Source of the DNA: Curtobacterium sp. BH-2-1-1
GTDB lineage: Bacteria > Actinomycetota > Actinomycetes > Actinomycetales > Microbacteriaceae
NCBI RefSeq assembly: GCF_001806325.1
Contig: NZ_CP017580.1
Span: 3,731,949 to 3,795,948, forward strand
Length of the DNA: 64,000 bases
Direction of reading: 5' to 3'
The stretch's first letter is position 1. Each line of letters starts with the position of its first letter. A program made the translations under genes and the position numbers. Below the pieces are notes generated by a model, which saw only the letters and a program-made list of their open reading frames with translations, ran no database searches and was not told where the DNA came from. This document shows, in pieces, positions 1 through 10,175 of this stretch.

Positions 1-640
1 CGTAGGCAGCCAGGTGCGTGAACGGGCCTTGCGACTGCGAGAGACCGACCCGCCCCCACGCGAAGCCGCCGTAGGGCCAGCTCCCCGAGAACCACTCGCG
101 TCCGGTCCAGAGCGCGGCGACGACGGCCGGGAGGCCCCACACGCGTCCGGCGGTGGACGGCACGACACGCGCCACCCAGCGGTACGCGAGGGCGATCGCG
201 ACGCTGCCGAGGGCGAAGAACGCGGCTTCGAACAGCGCGAGCGCGAACCACGGGACCGGGCCGAGGTAGCGGCCGGCCCACGAGATCGCGGGGATCCAGA
301 AGGCCGCGCCGGAGACGTACCCGAGCCAGGCGGCGCGCCGGGCACGCTGGCCCATCGCGGCGAGCATCATGCACGCGAGTGCCGGGTAGGCGAGGAACCA
401 CCAGCCCGGCGACGGGAAGGCGAGTGCGAACAGCACGCCCCCGATGACGGCGAGCGGGAAGGCCTGCGCGAGCGGCAGGGCGGCGAAGTCGGACCGGCGG
501 CCCGCCGGAGGGCGCACGGCGGAGCCGCGACCCCCCGCCGCGGACGCACGCGCGGCGGCCCCGGACGCGCGCGCAGCCGAGGCGATGGGCGCGGTGGAGA
601 CGGCGCCCTGCGGGCGCACTTCGGACTCGGGAACCGGCAC
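1..640 (-). CDS. lnt: Apolipoprotein N-acyltransferase, N-terminal part (3' end outside window)
   Basis: The enzyme adds the third acyl chain to the N-terminal cysteine of lipoproteins at the membrane. The window edge cuts the gene, leaving 213 codons of a protein that is usually about 500 residues. A GTG start at 640 has AGGAGG four bases upstream and lies 11 bases after the helY stop, so the two are probably one operon. The first ~45 residues are Ala/Arg-rich and look cytoplasmic, followed by closely spaced hydrophobic segments. The stretch WPYGGFAWGRVGLSQSQGP near the cut end matches the conserved nitrilase-domain entry of Lnt. Family assignment is firm from this motif and the membrane layout, but the catalytic Glu-Lys-Cys residues are not in the window. 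Confidence 0.87.
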   Translation of the reverse strand, partial: MPVPESEVRPQGAVSTAPIASAARASGAAARASAAGGRGSAVRPPAGRRSDFAALPLAQAFPLAVIGGVLFALAFPSPGWWFLAYPALACMMLAAMGQRARRAAWLGYVSGAAFWIPAISWAGRYLGPVPWFALALFEAAFFALGSVAIALAYRWVARVVPSTAGRVWGLPAVVAALWTGREWFSGSWPYGGFAWGRVGLSQSQGPFTHLAAY

Positions 641-651
641 CGTGCCTCCTG

Positions 652-3096
652 TCAGACCGCCGCGTAGGCGACGATGCCGCGGCGCACCGCGTCCGTCGCC
701 CGCCGTGCGGTCTGGGCGAGGTCGTCGTCGCCGGCGTTCCGGATCTGGTCGAGCAGGTCGATGACCTGCTTCGACCAGCGCACGAAGTCACCGGCCGGCA
801 GGTCGAGCGTGCGCAGCACGTCGTCGAGCGCGGAGCCGGACGCCCAGCGGAACATGCCGACCGCGGCGGCCGGGGTCGGCGGCTGCGACCCGGCGAGGCG
901 GGCGTCGCGCTCGATGTCGTCGAGTCGGGACCAGATGGTGAGGGTCTCGTCGAGTGCCGGACGGAACGCCCCGCGGGGCAGAGCGTGCTCGGTGCCGGGC
1001 GCGTCTTCTCGGCGGGGCTGGTAGACGATCGTGGCGGCCATCGCGGCGAGCTGCGCCGGGGTGAGGTCCTTCCAGACGCCCGCCTCGAGGCACTCGGCGA
1101 CGAGCAGGTCGCGCTCACCGTAGATCCGCTGCAGCCGACGCCCGCCGGCGGCGACCGTGGCCTCGCCGTTGCCGGTGTCGACCAGGTAGCCGAGCTGCAG
1201 GAGCACGTTCGTGACCCGGTCGAACGTGGTCGCGACCGCACCCGTGCGGGAACGGATCTGCTGCAGGAGCTTGTCGTTGGCGCGCTTGAGCTTGTACCAG
1301 CGCTCGGACCAGCGCGCGTGGGCCTCTCGATCAGGGCACGCGTGGCAGGGGTGCCGCTGCATGCGCCGTCGGACGTCCGTGATGGCGGCCTGCCGTTCGG
1401 CCCGGGCGCCGTGCGAGGCCTCGCGCCCGCCGGGGACGTTCGTCCGCTCGAGGTCGGAGAGTTCACGGCGCAGGGCCGCGTACTCGGTGAAGTCGCCGAG
1501 GTGGCACTGCATCGCCTGCTGGTAGCCATCGAGGGACTCCTGCTGCGACCGGACCTTCCGCGCGAGGTCGACGACCGAACGGTCGGCCTGGAACTGCGCG
1601 AACGACGTCTCGAGGACCTCGCGCGTGCGCTGCCGACCGAACTGGTCGATGAGGTTCACGGCCATGTTGTAGGTCGGCTTGAACGACGAGTTCAGCGGGT
1701 AGGTGCGGCGGCTCGCGAGCGACGCGACACCCTGGGGGTCGAGGCCGTCCGACCACTGGATGACCGAGTGCCCCTCGACGTCGATGCCACGACGCCCGGC
1801 GCGACCGGTGAGCTGGGTGTACTCCCCCGGCGTGATCGGGACGCGGGCCTCGCCGTTGAACTTCTCGAGCTTCTCGAGGACGACCGTGCGGGCCGGCATG
1901 TTCACGCCGAGCGCCAGGGTCTCCGTCGCGAACACGACCTTGAGGAGCTTGCGCTGGAAGAGGTCCTCCACCACCTCCTTGAAGGCCGGCAGGAGCCCCG
2001 CGTGGTGCGCCGCGACGCCGCGTTCGAGGCCCTCGAGCCACTCCCAGTAGCCGAGCACGGCGAGGTCCTCGTCGAGGAGGGTGCGGCAGTGGTACTCCGC
2101 CGTCTCGCGGATCTCGTTGCGCTCCTGCGCCGTCGTCAGCGACAGCCCCGACCGGAGCACGTTCCGGACCCCCTGGTCGCACCCGTTCCGGCTGAACACG
2201 AAGAAGATCGCGGGCAGGAGCATCCGCTCGTCGAGCATGTGGGCGATGCGCTCGCGGTGCAGCTTCTCGGTGCGCGGACCACGACGGTCGTGGTAGCCCC
2301 CGCGCCCCCGGCCGCCGCGGTGTCCGCCGCCGTGCCGTTCGCTGCGCGAGGCACCGCCGACGAGCCGGAGCAGCTCCGGGTTGACGCGGTTCGTCGCCGC
2401 GGCACCGCTGGAGTCGAACAGGTCGACCATCTTCGAGCCGACGAGCACGTGCTGCTCGAGCGGCACGGGGCGGTCCTCGGAGACGATGACGTCGGTGTCG
2501 CCGCGGACGGTCTGCAGCCAGTCGCCGAACTCTTCCGCGTTGGAGACCGTGGCGCTGAGGGAGACGAGCCGGACCTCGGTCGGGAGGTGCAGGATCACCG
2601 CTTCCCAGACGGCACCGCGGAACCGGTCGGCGAGGTAGTGGACCTCGTCGAGGACGACCCACGCGAGGTCGTCGAGCAGGTCGGAGTCCGCGTAGATCAT
2701 GTTGCGCAGGACCTCGGTCGTCATCACGACGACGCGGGCCCGCGGGTTCACGTTCGTGTCGCCGGTCAGCAGCCCGACCTCGGACTCGCCGTAGACGTCG
2801 ACGAGCTCGGCGTACTTCTGGTTGCTCAGGGCCTTCATCGGCGTCGTGTAGAACACCTTCGCCGTCGGCTGCCGCATCGCCAACCAGATCGCGAACTCGG
2901 CCACGATCGTCTTGCCGGCCCCGGTCGGCGCGGCCACGAGGACGCTGCGCCCCTGGTCGAGCGCGTCGCAGGCGGCGAACTGGAACGGGTCGAGGTCGAA
3001 CCGCAGGTCGGCGCGGAAGAGTTCGAGGTTGCGGGAACGGTTCCGGACCTTCGCCGCCCGGAACCGTTCGGCAGCGCTCGGCTCGGTCGTGCTCAC
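652..3096 (-). CDS. helY: Ski2/Mtr4-like DEVH-box RNA helicase (HelY)
   Basis: This is an 814-residue superfamily 2 helicase of the Mtr4/Ski2 type, related to mycobacterial HelY and presumably acting on structured RNA. Walker A (APTGAGKT) is at residues 56-63, a DEVH box lies near residue 160, SLSAT follows as motif III, and QLTGRAGRRG is motif VI. The C-terminal third matches the DSHCT region of the family. The GTG start at 3096 overlaps the tatC stop by four bases (GTGA); the same frame stays open upstream but only antisense to tatC, so the longer reading is rejected. An Arg/Gly/His-rich insert follows the recA1 domain. The tatC-helY order matches the mycobacterial Rv2093c-Rv2092c order. 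Confidence 0.93.
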   Translation of the reverse strand: MSTTEPSAAERFRAAKVRNRSRNLELFRADLRFDLDPFQFAACDALDQGRSVLVAAPTGAGKTIVAEFAIWLAMRQPTAKVFYTTPMKALSNQKYAELVDVYGESEVGLLTGDTNVNPRARVVVMTTEVLRNMIYADSDLLDDLAWVVLDEVHYLADRFRGAVWEAVILHLPTEVRLVSLSATVSNAEEFGDWLQTVRGDTDVIVSEDRPVPLEQHVLVGSKMVDLFDSSGAAATNRVNPELLRLVGGASRSERHGGGHRGGRGRGGYHDRRGPRTEKLHRERIAHMLDERMLLPAIFFVFSRNGCDQGVRNVLRSGLSLTTAQERNEIRETAEYHCRTLLDEDLAVLGYWEWLEGLERGVAAHHAGLLPAFKEVVEDLFQRKLLKVVFATETLALGVNMPARTVVLEKLEKFNGEARVPITPGEYTQLTGRAGRRGIDVEGHSVIQWSDGLDPQGVASLASRRTYPLNSSFKPTYNMAVNLIDQFGRQRTREVLETSFAQFQADRSVVDLARKVRSQQESLDGYQQAMQCHLGDFTEYAALRRELSDLERTNVPGGREASHGARAERQAAITDVRRRMQRHPCHACPDREAHARWSERWYKLKRANDKLLQQIRSRTGAVATTFDRVTNVLLQLGYLVDTGNGEATVAAGGRRLQRIYGERDLLVAECLEAGVWKDLTPAQLAAMAATIVYQPRREDAPGTEHALPRGAFRPALDETLTIWSRLDDIERDARLAGSQPPTPAAAVGMFRWASGSALDDVLRTLDLPAGDFVRWSKQVIDLLDQIRNAGDDDLAQTARRATDAVRRGIVAYAAV

Positions 3097-3914
3097 AGGC
3101 CGTACTCTTCGTCGAGCTTCGCCTGGCGCTTCGCCACCCGGCGGTCGTGGAGCCAGGCCACCGCGCACGCGGCGACGTACAGCACGATCATCGGCACGGC
3201 GAGCAGGAACATCGAGATGACGTCGGCGCTGGGCGTCACGATGGCGCAGAAGACCAGGATGCAGAGGATCGCCACGCGCCAGGACTTGATGATCGAGGAC
3301 GCGGACAGCACGCCGACGAAGTTGAGCAGCACGAGGAACACCGGCAGGACGAACGCGATGCCGACGGCGACGATGAGCTTGATGACGAAGTCGTAGTAGG
3401 CCTTGGCGTCGACGATCGAGGTGTCCTGGCTCGACACGAAGCTGCCGAGGATGCCGACCACGTGCGGCAGGATGTACCACCCGAACCAGCAGCCCGCGAA
3501 GAACAGCGGGATCGCGGTGCCGAGGAAGCCCCACACGTACTGCTTCTCACGCCGCACCAGCGCCGGGACGATGAACGCCCAGATCTGGTAGAGCCACACC
3601 GGGCTCGCGATGACGATGCCGATCGTGATGGCGATCTGCAGCTTCAGGTCGAACGCGCCAGTGATCATCGGGAAGTTGAGTTCGGCCGTGTGCCCGCCGA
3701 CCTTGGCGAGCTGGGAGACCGGGGACCGGAGCGCGTCGAGCACGAACGGGGTGAGGAACCACCCACCGACCGCGGCGACGACGATCGCGATCACTGCGCG
3801 GAACAGGCGGTTGCGCAGCTCGATGAGGTGCTGCCCGAGCGACATGCGGCCTTCGGCGTCCTTCGTCGGACGCCCGGTCCGCCTCGCTCGCCCGCGCGCG
3901 GTCGTCGAAGCCAT
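3093..3914 (-). CDS. tatC: Sec-independent protein translocase subunit TatC
   Basis: TatC forms the signal-peptide receptor of the twin-arginine export system with TatA/TatB in the cytoplasmic membrane. The 273-residue protein has the usual six hydrophobic segments. The signature MSLGQHLIELRNRL lies at about residues 24-37, and the family proline/charged motif ASPVWLYQIWAFIVPAL follows near residue 100. The ~23-residue basic N-terminus is extra relative to the core fold. ATG at 3914 sits six bases from a TAGGAT box, so it is probably leaderless and has its own promoter. Its last bases overlap the helY start. The usual upstream partner tatA is absent; the 279 bases before tatC hold repeats only. 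Confidence 0.95.
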   Translation of the reverse strand: MASTTARGRARRTGRPTKDAEGRMSLGQHLIELRNRLFRAVIAIVVAAVGGWFLTPFVLDALRSPVSQLAKVGGHTAELNFPMITGAFDLKLQIAITIGIVIASPVWLYQIWAFIVPALVRREKQYVWGFLGTAIPLFFAGCWFGWYILPHVVGILGSFVSSQDTSIVDAKAYYDFVIKLIVAVGIAFVLPVFLVLLNFVGVLSASSIIKSWRVAILCILVFCAIVTPSADVISMFLLAVPMIVLYVAACAVAWLHDRRVAKRQAKLDEEYGL

Positions 3915-3920
3915 GGGTCG

Positions 3921-3926
3921 ATCCTA
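3921..3926 (-). promoter_or_regulatory. -10 box of tatC
   Basis: TAGGAT on the minus strand lies six bases before the tatC ATG, which places the transcription start at or next to the start codon. No Shine-Dalgarno sequence fits in the gap. This supports a leaderless transcript and shows that tatC does not depend on read-through from pafBC. Confidence 0.6.
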
Positions 3927-3984
3927 CGGGGTCGGGACCGACAGTCGGCCGCGACGTGCGTTCGCACAGGAGGGTCACGGGCCT

Positions 3985-4016
3985 GGAGGCGCGGGGCGGG
4001 CCCGCACCGCGCCTCC
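3985..4016. repeat. Family-1 palindrome, short copy
   Basis: GGAGGCGCGG at 3985-3994 pairs with CCGCGCCTCC at 4007-4016, and GCGGG/CCCGC pairs inside it, giving a near-continuous hairpin. The arms are the core of the palindromes at 10189, 20418, 52540, 55962 and 58608. It lies in the pafC-tatC gap. Confidence 0.75.
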
Positions 4017-4086
4017 CGTCCGTCTGTCGGCACGTCGGCGGCGGGGCCGACGCGCGTCCGGTCCGACGGTCGGGTGCCTCGCTCGG

Positions 4087-4151
4087 TTCGAACCACGGAA
4101 CCGACGTCGAACCACGTCGCGGTACCGGTTCGACGTCGGTTTCGTGGTTCG
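4087..4151. repeat. Family-2 palindrome, copy D
   Basis: This is an inverted repeat with outer arms TCGAACCACG and CGTGGTTCGA and inner arms AACCGACGTCGAACC and GGTTCGACGTCGGTT, which pair perfectly around a loop of about 13 bases. Three relatives lie at 48164-48674. Relative to copy A the inner stem has changed on both sides so that pairing is kept. It sits between pafC and tatC. Confidence 0.8.
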
Positions 4152-4193
4152 ACGTGTGCGACACGCAGCGCCGGTCCGGCGTTCGCGCGCGGC

Positions 4194-5165
4194 TCAGTCT
4201 CCGGCGAGGGCCGCCGCGGCGAAGTCGCGCACCGCGGCCCGTGCGGCCGGCGGGTCGAGCACGACCGCGCGACCGGGCAGCCCCGCGACCAGCCGCACCA
4301 CACCGTCGAAGCCGTTCGACGCCGCCAGCCGGATGCGCACCCGGCCGTCGGTGTCGGGCGCGTCGGCCGTGTCGGCGAGGAAGTCGGCCACGAGCGGCAG
4401 CGACGAGGAGTCGAGCTCGACGGTGACGATCACGTCCTCGGCTGCCTGCTGGAACAGCGTGTCCGGGATCACCACGTCGTCGATCGACTTCTCCGCCGGG
4501 CGGTCGTCGACCCGTACGCCGGACATCCGGTCGAGCCGGAACGTCCGGAGGGCCTGTCGGGCGAGGTCCCAGGCCCGCAGGTACCAGTCGGTGTCGATCG
4601 ACTCCACGCGCAGCGCGTCGACGCGGCGGGTGCTCCCCTGCGTGCGCGGACCGGCGTACTCGAACGCGAGCCCGCGACCGTCGGCCATCGCCTTGCGGAT
4701 GACCGCGAGGGCGACGTCGTGCAGGTCCTGCCCGACGGCGACGTTCGCGGCCGCGCCGCCGGCACCGCGGGACAGCTTCGCCATGAGCGCGCGGATGGCG
4801 TCGCGGTCGGCGGCCTCGGGCAGGGCGGACAGGTACTGCAGTCCGGCGATGAGCGCCGACGCCTCGCGCGCCGAGAGCCGCGGGGAGTCGTCGATCGCGA
4901 CGAGGTTCGTCAGCACGATCATGTCGTTCTGGTCGAAGTCGTCCCAGGCGATGTCGAACAGGTCGCCGTGCTGGTACTGCATCGTCTCGCCGGGGACGCC
5001 GGACACCGCGATGAGCTCGACGGCACGGCGGATCCGGGTCTCGGGGACGCCGAAGTGCCGAGCGGCCTCGGCGACCGAGACGCGTTCGCGGTCGATCAGG
5101 TACGGCACGAGGGCGAGCAGGAACGCGAGCTTGTCCTGCGCCTGGAGTGGTTGCTGCTCAGCCAC
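4194..5165 (-). CDS. pafC: PafC, WYL-domain transcriptional regulator
   Basis: PafB and PafC together form an activator that in mycobacteria controls the SOS-independent DNA-damage response. This 323-residue protein has an N-terminal winged-helix region (VSVAEAARHFGVPETRIRR, about residues 29-47), a central WCX-type region, and a WYL-like domain (near residues 150-220, DGRGLAFEYAGP) thought to sense a ligand. The ATG at 5165 lies inside the 3' end of pafB (8-base overlap), so the pair is translated together. The next gene downstream in mycobacteria is tatA; here it is replaced by a 279-base repeat gap. Confidence 0.9.
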   Translation of the reverse strand: MAEQQPLQAQDKLAFLLALVPYLIDRERVSVAEAARHFGVPETRIRRAVELIAVSGVPGETMQYQHGDLFDIAWDDFDQNDMIVLTNLVAIDDSPRLSAREASALIAGLQYLSALPEAADRDAIRALMAKLSRGAGGAAANVAVGQDLHDVALAVIRKAMADGRGLAFEYAGPRTQGSTRRVDALRVESIDTDWYLRAWDLARQALRTFRLDRMSGVRVDDRPAEKSIDDVVIPDTLFQQAAEDVIVTVELDSSSLPLVADFLADTADAPDTDGRVRIRLAASNGFDGVVRLVAGLPGRAVVLDPPAARAAVRDFAAAALAGD

Positions 5166-6252
5166 GGGGGCTCCCGTCCTGATCGGCGGCGGGCTCGGCG
5201 TGGTCGGCGGGTGCCGGTGCGTCGGCGTGGTCGGCGGGTGCCGGTGCGTCGGCGTGGTCGGCGACGAGGGCCCGCAGGCGCTCGGTCACCCGGTCGCGCA
5301 GGTCGTCCGGCTCGAGCACGCGAACCTCGGGCCCGAAGGCGGCGAGCTCCTCGGCGAGGATCTGGGGGTCGACGTGGTGCAGCACGAGGACGCCGTCGTC
5401 GTCGGTCTCGGTGTCCCGCCGGCGGGCGAGCCGACGTTCGGCGTCAGACCCCGGTGCGACCCGGATCCGGGCGGTGCGCGCCGCCCAGATGCGCTCGAGC
5501 TCCGCCAGTGCGCGTTCGCCCGCGCCGGCCGGGGCCGGGTGCTGCCCGACCTCGTACTGGGCGACGGGCCCGACGATCCGGGAGAGCAGGTAGTTCTTCT
5601 CGCTGTCCGTCGCGAACTCGTGCGCGGCGAGCATCCAGCGGCCGCCGTGCTGGACGAGCGCAACTGGGGCCACCGCACGCCGACGCGGCTCGTGCTGCCC
5701 CGGCGTGATGTAGTCGAAGCGGACCGCGGCGGACCGGTCGAGCGCCGAGCGCAGCGGCTCGAAGGCGACGTCACGGGCGCGTAGGCGCGGGGCGTACGCG
5801 TCGACGCCGAGGGCCCCGGCGCCGTCGTCCTCGGATCCGGCGGACCGCACCTTGAGCAGGCCGCGACGGGAGTCGGCGGAGAGCGCGCCCTCGCGCCAGG
5901 CCATCGCGGCGAGGGACAGGAGCGCGGACTCGTCCGGCGTGAAGCGGACGTCGACGGGCAGGTCGTACTCGCCCTTCGGGATCCGGTAGCGGAGCGTCTG
6001 GTTGTTGCCGGCGGCCCCCGGGGTCTCGATGGTCTCGAGCGGGATGCCCAGCTCGCGGACGTCGTCCTTGTCGCGCTCGAACTGGCGCTCCAGCGAGGCG
6101 TTGTCGCCGCCCGTCGTGAACCGCTGCCGGTAGCCCTGCACGTTGGCCAGGATCTCGGACTTCGTCAGACCGGACTCCGTCGAGAGCAGCGCGAGCACCA
6201 GGCTGAACAGCCGTTCCTCGGCAGGCACACGGGGCACACGGGTCGCTGGCAC
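5158..6252 (-). CDS. pafB: PafB, WYL-domain transcriptional regulator
   Basis: PafB is the partner of PafC in the actinobacterial DNA-damage regulator. It has 364 residues. The N-terminal helix-turn-helix (LTKSEILANVQGYRQRF, near residues 29-45) and the following FERDKDDVRELGIPL segment are typical of PafB. A WYL domain occupies the second half. The C-terminus ends in a duplicated nine-residue unit (DHADAPAPA) plus a partial third, encoded by a 27-bp tandem repeat and absent from most family members as I know them. The GTG start at 6252 is chosen because a TAGGAT box lies six bases upstream, so the mRNA is probably leaderless. Confidence 0.9.
   Translation of the reverse strand: MPATRVPRVPAEERLFSLVLALLSTESGLTKSEILANVQGYRQRFTTGGDNASLERQFERDKDDVRELGIPLETIETPGAAGNNQTLRYRIPKGEYDLPVDVRFTPDESALLSLAAMAWREGALSADSRRGLLKVRSAGSEDDGAGALGVDAYAPRLRARDVAFEPLRSALDRSAAVRFDYITPGQHEPRRRAVAPVALVQHGGRWMLAAHEFATDSEKNYLLSRIVGPVAQYEVGQHPAPAGAGERALAELERIWAARTARIRVAPGSDAERRLARRRDTETDDDGVLVLHHVDPQILAEELAAFGPEVRVLEPDDLRDRVTERLRALVADHADAPAPADHADAPAPADHAEPAADQDGSPRG
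5200..5263. repeat. 27-bp tandem repeat in the pafB 3' end
   Basis: Two identical 27-bp units (5200-5226 and 5227-5253) and the first 10 bases of a third encode the repeated DHADAPAPA tail of PafB. The repeat keeps the reading frame, so copy-number change would alter only tail length. Confidence 0.85.
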
Positions 6253-6258
6253 GAGCCG

Positions 6259-6264
6259 ATCCTA
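6259..6264 (-). promoter_or_regulatory. -10 box of pafB (leaderless)
   Basis: TAGGAT on the minus strand ends six bases before the pafB GTG. It lies just downstream of the FKBP terminator hairpin, so pafBC has its own promoter. Confidence 0.6.
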
Positions 6265-6269
6265 CGGCA

Positions 6270-6297
6270 GCGCGGGTGCACCGGAGTGCACCCGCGC
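6270..6297 (-). terminator. Hairpin terminator after the FKBP gene
   Basis: A perfect 12-bp stem (GCGCGGGTGCAC / GTGCACCCGCGC) encloses the loop CGGA, 27 bases after the FKBP stop and just before the pafB promoter. No U-tract follows, as is common in high-GC actinobacteria. Confidence 0.7.
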
Positions 6298-6323
6298 CGC
6301 GGTCCGTGGACGGTCCGGGAGGG

Positions 6324-7253
6324 TCAGGCGGAGATCTTCCCGAGGACGTCGATCACGTACGCGTACGCCGCGCCCTGCTGGTGCACGATCGTGAGCACCT
6401 GGTCGCCGACACGGTGCCCGACGATGGCGTTCCGGACGCCTTCCTGCACCTGGCCCTTGGTGAGCGGCACGGTCTGCGCGCCCGAGCCGTCGGTCCAGCT
6501 GGAGCCAGCCACCGAGGCGTCGGTGCCGTCAGCGGGCCACGACACGGCGGTGTACTTGATGACGGCGGTGTCCTTGTCGGTGAGCTCGGCGCCGTGCCCC
6601 TTGCGGAGCAGGTGCGTCTCGTCCGACTTCGGCGCCGACCACGAGGGGATCGTGATGCCGGGCGCACCCGACGGCGCGAGGACGACGGCGGGCATCCCGT
6701 CCCCGGCGAGCTGCGGCGTGCCGGTCGCGCGGGCGTCGAAGGCCTTCTTGACGTCGATGACGGCGATGACGGCGTCCTCGGTCTTGGTCGACGAGGTCCC
6801 CGTGTCGCCGGTGGTCGAGGAGCTCAGGGCGCTCTTCGGCAGTGCGACGGCGAGGCGGTCACCGACGTGCGCGCACTCGAGGGAGGCGCCGAGCGCCCCG
6901 TAGTTGTCGGCACCCGCGGTGATCGGGGCGGTCTGGCCGGAGTACCCGCTCGTCTGTGCGACCTCGCCGGTCGCACCGTCGACGAGGGTGTACTCGATCA
7001 CGACGGGCGTGCCGTCCTCGATCTCGCGACCCTCGCCCTGGCGGAGGACCGAGACCTGGGTGCCCTTCGTGGTGAGGCCGCTCGGGATGTTGACCTTCGG
7101 CTCCTTGCCGAACGCACCCGTGGCGGTGACCGCCTCGGACGCGGCACCGGGAGCGGCGCAGCTCGACGGCGTGGAACCGGCCCCGCTCGCCGCGCACCCG
7201 GTGAGTGCTGCGGCGAGGCCGATGGTGACCAGGAGTGCGGGGATGGTGCGCAC
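6324..7253 (-). CDS. FKBP-type peptidyl-prolyl isomerase lipoprotein
   Basis: This is a predicted exported lipoprotein of 309 residues that would catalyse proline isomerisation outside the membrane. The signal peptide ends in the lipobox LTGC, giving a lipidated cysteine at about residue 21. Two FKBP-like domains follow: one around DGTPVVIEYTLVDG and one at the C-terminus around VGDQVLTIVHQQGAAYAYVI. The GTG start at 7253 is preceded by an AAAGAGG ribosome site, and the frame upstream of it lacks a sensible signal. An FKBP gene in front of pafB is also found in Streptomyces, but there it follows pafA; here the neighbour is trmI and no proteasome gene is present. Confidence 0.88.
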   Translation of the reverse strand: MRTIPALLVTIGLAAALTGCAASGAGSTPSSCAAPGAASEAVTATGAFGKEPKVNIPSGLTTKGTQVSVLRQGEGREIEDGTPVVIEYTLVDGATGEVAQTSGYSGQTAPITAGADNYGALGASLECAHVGDRLAVALPKSALSSSTTGDTGTSSTKTEDAVIAVIDVKKAFDARATGTPQLAGDGMPAVVLAPSGAPGITIPSWSAPKSDETHLLRKGHGAELTDKDTAVIKYTAVSWPADGTDASVAGSSWTDGSGAQTVPLTKGQVQEGVRNAIVGHRVGDQVLTIVHQQGAAYAYVIDVLGKISA

Positions 7254-7296
7254 GGACCCTCTTTCCGTTCGATGCAGGACGGGCACGTCGCGTAGC

Positions 7297-9086
<1,790 letters not shown>

Positions 9087-9094
9087 GGGCGACG

Positions 9095-9100
9095 AGTCTA
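9095..9100 (-). promoter_or_regulatory. -10 box of the HAD-trmI operon
   Basis: TAGACT on the minus strand is eight bases before the HAD GTG start; no ribosome site is visible in between. Confidence 0.5.
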
Positions 9101-9164
9101 CCGGGGCGGTCCGCCCGCGTTCCGCTCACCGCGGACGCGTGGACGCACTCCGGTCGAGCGGCCC

Positions 9165-9170
9165 TATCCT
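9165..9170 (+). promoter_or_regulatory. -10 box of the PAC2 gene
   Basis: TATCCT lies 75 bases before the PAC2 start and would give a leader of roughly 70 bases that ends in a strong AGGAGGT ribosome site at 9232-9238. Confidence 0.45.
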
Positions 9171-9245
9171 TGTTGCTGCGAATGTCCGGTCGCGCGCGAC
9201 CTGCGAGCCGCCCGCGCCCCGCTCCACCACCAGGAGGTCCCGTCC

Positions 9246-10175
9246 GTGCCACAGCACTCCCCCTTCAGCGACGGTCGACTGCTCGTCGTCGCCTTCGAGG
9301 GCTGGAACGACGCCGGAGAAGCGGCGAGCGGTCTCGCCAGGCGCATCGTCGAGTCGCTCGAGCTCGACGAGCTGCGCGAACTCGACGGTGAGCGGTACGT
9401 CGACTACCAGTTCAACCGCCCGAACGTCGGCACGGACGAGAACGGCGGCCGGGGCATCCAGTGGCCGCGGATCGTCCTGCACGGTCCCGGTGCCGAGGGC
9501 CGACCCGTGATCGGAGCCACCGGCTCCCCGTCCGAACGCGACGTCTACGTGCTCGTCGGCCCGGAGCCCTCGCGGACCTGGCGCGGCTTCTGCGCGGAGA
9601 TCATCGACCTCGCGGACGTCTACTCGATCGACGCCGTCGTCTTCGTCGGCGCGATGCTCGCCGACGTCCCGCACACCCGACCCATCTCGGTGTTCGTGTC
9701 GAGCGAGAACGCGGGCGTGCGTGCCGCGTTCGACGTCGACCGCTCCTCGTACGAGGGCCCGACCGGGATCCTCGGGGTGCTCGCCGACGCGATGGACAGC
9801 GCCGGCCTCACCACGCTGTCGCTCTGGGCCTCGGTGCCGCACTACGTGCACAACTCGCCGTCCCCCAAGGCGACGCTCTCGCTGCTCGACAAGATCGAGG
9901 AGCTCACCGACGTCACGGTCCCGCGGGGATCGCTGCTCGACGACGCCACCGAGTGGGAGGAGGGCATCGACGCCCTCGCCGCCGACGACGAGGACATGGC
10001 GTCCTACATCGGCCAGCTCGAGCAGGCGCGGGACACGGTCGACTCCCCCGAGGCGTCGGGCGACGCCATCGCGCAGGAGTTCGAGCAGTACCTCCGCCGG
10101 CGCGAGCGCAAGGACGGCAAGGACGGCGGGACCGCCGGGGGCGAGGGGTTCCGCCCGCCGCCACCGTCGCAGTAG
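9246..10175 (+). CDS. PAC2-family protein
   Basis: PAC2-family proteins resemble archaeal/eukaryotic proteasome-assembly chaperones, but their role in actinobacteria is unknown. This member has 309 residues. The body (LLVVAFEGWNDAGEAASGLA near residues 11-30, then VVFVGAMLADVPHTRPISV) matches the family. The C-terminal 60 residues are acidic and then Arg/Lys/Gly-rich and look unstructured. GTG at 9246 is fixed by AGGAGGT seven bases upstream. It stands alone, facing mshC, with a 75-bp palindrome after its stop. No proteasome genes are in the window, so an assembly role is doubtful here. Confidence 0.85.
   Translation: MPQHSPFSDGRLLVVAFEGWNDAGEAASGLARRIVESLELDELRELDGERYVDYQFNRPNVGTDENGGRGIQWPRIVLHGPGAEGRPVIGATGSPSERDVYVLVGPEPSRTWRGFCAEIIDLADVYSIDAVVFVGAMLADVPHTRPISVFVSSENAGVRAAFDVDRSSYEGPTGILGVLADAMDSAGLTTLSLWASVPHYVHNSPSPKATLSLLDKIEELTDVTVPRGSLLDDATEWEEGIDALAADDEDMASYIGQLEQARDTVDSPEASGDAIAQEFEQYLRRRERKDGKDGGTAGGEGFRPPPPSQ

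Noticed and set aside
985..3396. Long plus-strand reading frame opposite helY
   Set aside because: It is a GC-driven mirror of the helicase gene with Arg/Val/Glu-rich, motif-free translation; similar mirrors lie opposite tatC-pafC, FUSC and the surface module.
3097..3534. N-terminal extension of HelY
   Set aside because: The open frame continues upstream but lies antisense-like within tatC; the GTG at 3096 overlaps the tatC stop and starts the family-typical sequence.
4084..4155. tRNA gene (GGTTCGAACC looks like a T arm)
   Set aside because: There is no acceptor stem, D arm or anticodon arm; the bases belong to the family-2 palindrome.
3915..4193. A hidden or divergent tatA
   Set aside because: No frame on either strand gives the short N-terminal helix plus amphipathic helix of TatA.
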